NCBI GenBank assembly: GCA_964629965.1
Contig: CAZVRZ010000150.1
Location: 1 to 12,558, forward strand
Direction: 5' to 3'
DNA: 12,558 bases
DNA from: CAZVRZ01 sp964629965
GTDB lineage: Bacteria; Chloroflexota; Anaerolineae; Anaerolineales; UBA4823
Part shown: in pieces, positions 10,165 through 12,558 of the stretch
How positions within the stretch are numbered: position 1 is the stretch's first letter
How the letters are laid out: each line of letters starts with the position of its first letter
Translations under genes and position numbers: made by a program
The notes under the pieces: generated by a model
Told to the model about the DNA's origin: nothing
What the model saw: only the letters and a program-made list of their open reading frames with translations
Databases searched by the model: none

Positions 10165-12465
10165 TTACGGCGCCAGGGAGAGGCACACCCGGAACCCGAG
10201 TTCGTAGAGGAAGTCGTCTCGCATGTACCCGCTGCGGGTGACGCAGCGCACATCCCTGGACTCACTGTCGAAAGAGCCGCCCCGCATCGTTCGTCGGCCT
10301 CTGTAGTCCAGATCCTCTCTACCATCATCAAGTTTGTAAGGATATCCTTTATACAGGCTGCACGTCCACTCCCACACATTGCCGGCCATGTCGGCGCATC
10401 CGGAGGGGCTGTCGCCGAGCGGCGAATACTTGCCTACCGGCGTTGTATCTTTTTCGTTATTGTTGAAGTTGCAATGCCGGCGGTCCGGCCGCGCATTTCC
10501 CCAGGGATATTGCCGCCCATCTGTACCGCGGGCCGCCTTCTCCCATTCGGCCTCGGATGGCAGCCTGATGCGCTGACCCGTAAGCCGGCTGGCCCACTGG
10601 CAGAACTCTAGTGCATCGTGCCAGGATACGTTCACCACCGGGTGGCGTTCCATGCTCTCTGGCGGCACACCGTCGAGCCAGCCATACAGAGCACCCTTCC
10701 CGCAGTCTTTCATAAAAACGATGTATTGAGCGTTCGTCAGCGGGTATTTGCCCATCCAGTACTCGTCCAGGTGGATGCGGTGGGCCAGCGCTTCACTTCC
10801 GTAGCCCTGGTCATCGCCCATCAGGAACTCGCCGGCCGGCACACGCACGAATTCCAGCGTCACGCCCGGCGACAATTCCACGATGCCGTTGAAGCGCCGT
10901 GCTTCGATCTCCTCTTTTTCTTTGCGTTGGCGCGCCTCTTCTGCCTCTGCTTTCCGTTCCGGCTCCAACCGTTTACGGTACGCGGGCAAGGCCGGGTCAT
11001 CCGCCTCATCTGCCAGCTCAAAGAGGCGCCCGTCCGGCTGGCGGGTGAACAACACCGGCGTGCCCCATTCGATATCGTTGTCCTCGGCGAAGATCGCTGC
11101 CCGCGCCCGTCCCAACGCCGCGTCCAGCGGCTCGTCGCCGGCCAGCGCGGTATAAAATTCTTGGGCAAAGGTCAGCGCGGCCTGGTCGGTGATCTCGAAC
11201 TGCATGGCCACCACCGCCGGTATGCCCTGCTGCAGCAGGCTGTGCGCCACCCCGGCGAAGGGATCCTCGTTCGAAGTGCGCCCCCCCTCGCAGGCGTTCA
11301 ACACCGCCAGGCGCAGCGTGGGATAGTTATGTAAGATCGTGCCCAGGCGCAGCCCATTGACCGGCTGGCTGGCGCCGTTTTCGTTCTCGAACAGCAGCAA
11401 GCCATCCTGGGCATCTTCGCTGAAGGAGCCGTGCCCGATGAAGTGCAGGATGTGATACGGCCCATTGCGCGCCAGTTGGCGGTTCAGGCCGGTCAGCGTG
11501 GGCGTCTCGAGCCTGTCTAGCAGCACCGCGCCGCGCCCAAGCAGTTCGCCCAACGCCTGGTTCAACCGCTGCCACTCGCCCTCCGTATCCAGCCGGGCAC
11601 AGTCGCGCGGGCTGGCGATCACCGCCAGCACGCGCACCGGCAGGGAGAGATCCAGGGCCGGGATCGGCTGGGGCAGCTCCAGGTAGCGCACCACCGGCGT
11701 ATCCACGCCCAGCGATAAGAAACGGTTGAGCTGTGCATTGAACAGGTACTCCCAGGGCAGCCCGCCCAGGCGCGCATCCTTCACCCGCAGGCGCAGGCGC
11801 AAGCCCATCCCCTGGCGCTGGGCCAGGTCGTGGCTGCTGCGAAAGCAGGTGTACACCTCATCCTTAAAAACAGCCGCGAACAGCTTGCCGCCGTATTCTT
11901 GCGCCAGCTTCATCTCCGGCGAATTGATGCGCCGCACGCCACTGCGGGGATTTCCGATGCGCAGGCGGAAGATTTCCAGGTCTTTCTCATCAAATGGCAG
12001 TTGAAAAGTATTTTCGGCATTCCCCGCCGGCGCTTGCAGCACCTGCGCCCGGCACTTGCGCCCAGAGCGCTCCATCAGCAGGTCAAAGTCCAGGTACCTC
12101 ATCCCCTCCACGGGGCGGCGAATGCCCGCGCCCGGTTTGGTTTCCTGGCGCGGCTCTTGATTGGGGGCCGGCGCAGGCTCTGCGACTTTCAGCGCCTTCA
12201 GCATGGCATTGCCGGGGTTTTCTCTTTGCGCTGCCTGCACAAGCTGCGCCAGCTTACCCTGCGGCGCCGCCCAGTGGTGCACCAGCGCAAAGAACACTGA
12301 CCTGAGATCTCCCCGGCCGGCAATCGCCTCCAGGTTTTCACCCAGTTGGTGGGCAACCATTTGCTCCAGGCTGCTGTAAGTCGGAAAGGCATTCAGCAGG
12401 GCCGCTTCCACCTGCACGAAAAACTCGTTATTTGCTGCCATCATCTTTGTGAATAAGTGTATCAT
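10165..12465 (-). CDS. EAD1-CHAT protease-FGE/C-type-lectin-like fusion protein, candidate conflict-system effector
   Basis: This 766-residue cytoplasmic protein has four parts. Residues about 10-92 match effector-associated domain 1 (FFVQVEAALLNAFPTYSSLEQM, then NLEAIAGRGDLRSVFFALVHHW and ENPGNAML). Residues about 120-480 contain a CHAT caspase-like protease with catalytic His345 in HFIGHGSFSE and Cys392 in LNACEGG, followed by the family segments GIPAVVAMQFEITDQAA and WGTPVLFT. A charged Glu/Lys/Arg helix spans 497-524. Residues about 528-766 form an FGE-sulfatase/SUMF1-like domain: FVRVPAGEFLMGDD, YPLTNAQYIVFM, PVVNVSWHDALEFCQWAS, RLPSEAEWEKAARG, MAGNVWEWT, RGGSF and GFRVC. Only one of the two FGE active-site cysteines is present (Cys741), so this domain probably binds ligands. 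EAD1 would recruit partner proteins that carry the same domain. ATG 12465 gives the longest form; ATG 12444 or 12441, both just before the EAD1 domain, are equally possible, since no clear ribosome site is seen. Confidence 0.92.
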   Translation of the reverse strand: MIHLFTKMMAANNEFFVQVEAALLNAFPTYSSLEQMVAHQLGENLEAIAGRGDLRSVFFALVHHWAAPQGKLAQLVQAAQRENPGNAMLKALKVAEPAPAPNQEPRQETKPGAGIRRPVEGMRYLDFDLLMERSGRKCRAQVLQAPAGNAENTFQLPFDEKDLEIFRLRIGNPRSGVRRINSPEMKLAQEYGGKLFAAVFKDEVYTCFRSSHDLAQRQGMGLRLRLRVKDARLGGLPWEYLFNAQLNRFLSLGVDTPVVRYLELPQPIPALDLSLPVRVLAVIASPRDCARLDTEGEWQRLNQALGELLGRGAVLLDRLETPTLTGLNRQLARNGPYHILHFIGHGSFSEDAQDGLLLFENENGASQPVNGLRLGTILHNYPTLRLAVLNACEGGRTSNEDPFAGVAHSLLQQGIPAVVAMQFEITDQAALTFAQEFYTALAGDEPLDAALGRARAAIFAEDNDIEWGTPVLFTRQPDGRLFELADEADDPALPAYRKRLEPERKAEAEEARQRKEKEEIEARRFNGIVELSPGVTLEFVRVPAGEFLMGDDQGYGSEALAHRIHLDEYWMGKYPLTNAQYIVFMKDCGKGALYGWLDGVPPESMERHPVVNVSWHDALEFCQWASRLTGQRIRLPSEAEWEKAARGTDGRQYPWGNARPDRRHCNFNNNEKDTTPVGKYSPLGDSPSGCADMAGNVWEWTCSLYKGYPYKLDDGREDLDYRGRRTMRGGSFDSESRDVRCVTRSGYMRDDFLYELGFRVCLSLAP

Positions 12466-12558
12466 AATCGCCGCGCAAACGGAAATGGGCGCGGGCCTAC
12501 GTCACCGGCGGTACTGTATCTTTGAGTAAGGAAATTCCAAAAGTGGGGCAAAAAAGCC
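12466..12558. other. Upstream end of the window; nothing supported
   Basis: These 93 bases lie before the CHAT gene. TATGAT in complement at 12461-12466 could be a -10 box, which would favour the internal starts 12444/12441, but no -35 partner is visible. No gene, repeat or RNA can be supported here. Confidence 0.4.

Noticed and set aside
9350..10186. Minus-strand 278-codon open frame opposite the lipoprotein gene
   Set aside because: The lipoprotein frame has a signal sequence, linker and propeller repeats; the opposite frame has none and overlaps the CHAT gene end.
10165..10700. A working formylglycine-generating enzyme
   Set aside because: One of the two active-site cysteines is missing and the domain is fused to a protease and an adaptor; no sulfatase gene is nearby.

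Overview
The window reads as two pieces of different origin. Bases 1 to about 1335 are AT-rich. They carry two divergent genes of Firmicutes (Clostridia) character: the start of an isochorismatase-family hydrolase on the minus strand, and a complete WYL-domain (YafY-type) regulator on the plus strand. A near-consensus promoter and an inverted repeat that could serve as a shared operator lie between them. From about 1340 to the end the DNA is GC-rich and looks like Chloroflexota, probably Anaerolineae. The hints are a Thr/Pro-linker lipoprotein with a beta-propeller, a family-1 solute-binding protein, interspersed GTCATTGCGA/GAAGCAA repeats and an EAD1-CHAT protein. This assignment is inference. 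A run of 49 N at 3463-3511 shows that this is a scaffolded draft assembly, so the switch at 1265-1380 may be a transfer event or a chimeric join.

Region by region: 1265-1784 has no intact gene. It is a mosaic of a 24-bp copy of the nearby solute-binding gene, a truncated near-identical copy of the junction between the exporter's HlyD and ATPase genes, a 43-bp palindrome lying in frame in that copy, and a REP-like repeat. A plus-strand solute-binding protein without a signal peptide follows (1785-2981). Then comes a five-gene minus-strand operon, transcribed from about 8505 down to 3072: TetR regulator, ABC-2 permease, very long HlyD/YbhG-like adaptor, and two ABC ATPases. This is the layout of the E. 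coli CecR-YbhGFSR efflux system, except that the ATPase is split in two and only one permease is present. A good sigma-70-like promoter and a palindrome at the predicted transcription start suggest that the TetR protein controls its own operon.

After a 180-bp intergenic stretch with hairpins and repeats comes a secreted lipoprotein with a predicted beta-propeller (8720-10159). Five bases beyond its stop, and convergent with it, ends a 766-residue minus-strand protein (10165-12465). It combines an N-terminal EAD1 adaptor, a CHAT caspase-like protease with His345 and Cys392, a charged helical linker and a C-terminal FGE-sulfatase/C-type-lectin-like domain. This is the most interesting gene of the window. 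Its layout fits the bacterial conflict-system proteins in which a recruited protease is joined to a ligand-sensing domain, and its C-terminus resembles the variable regions of diversity-generating retroelement targets. No reverse transcriptase or template repeat is present in this window.
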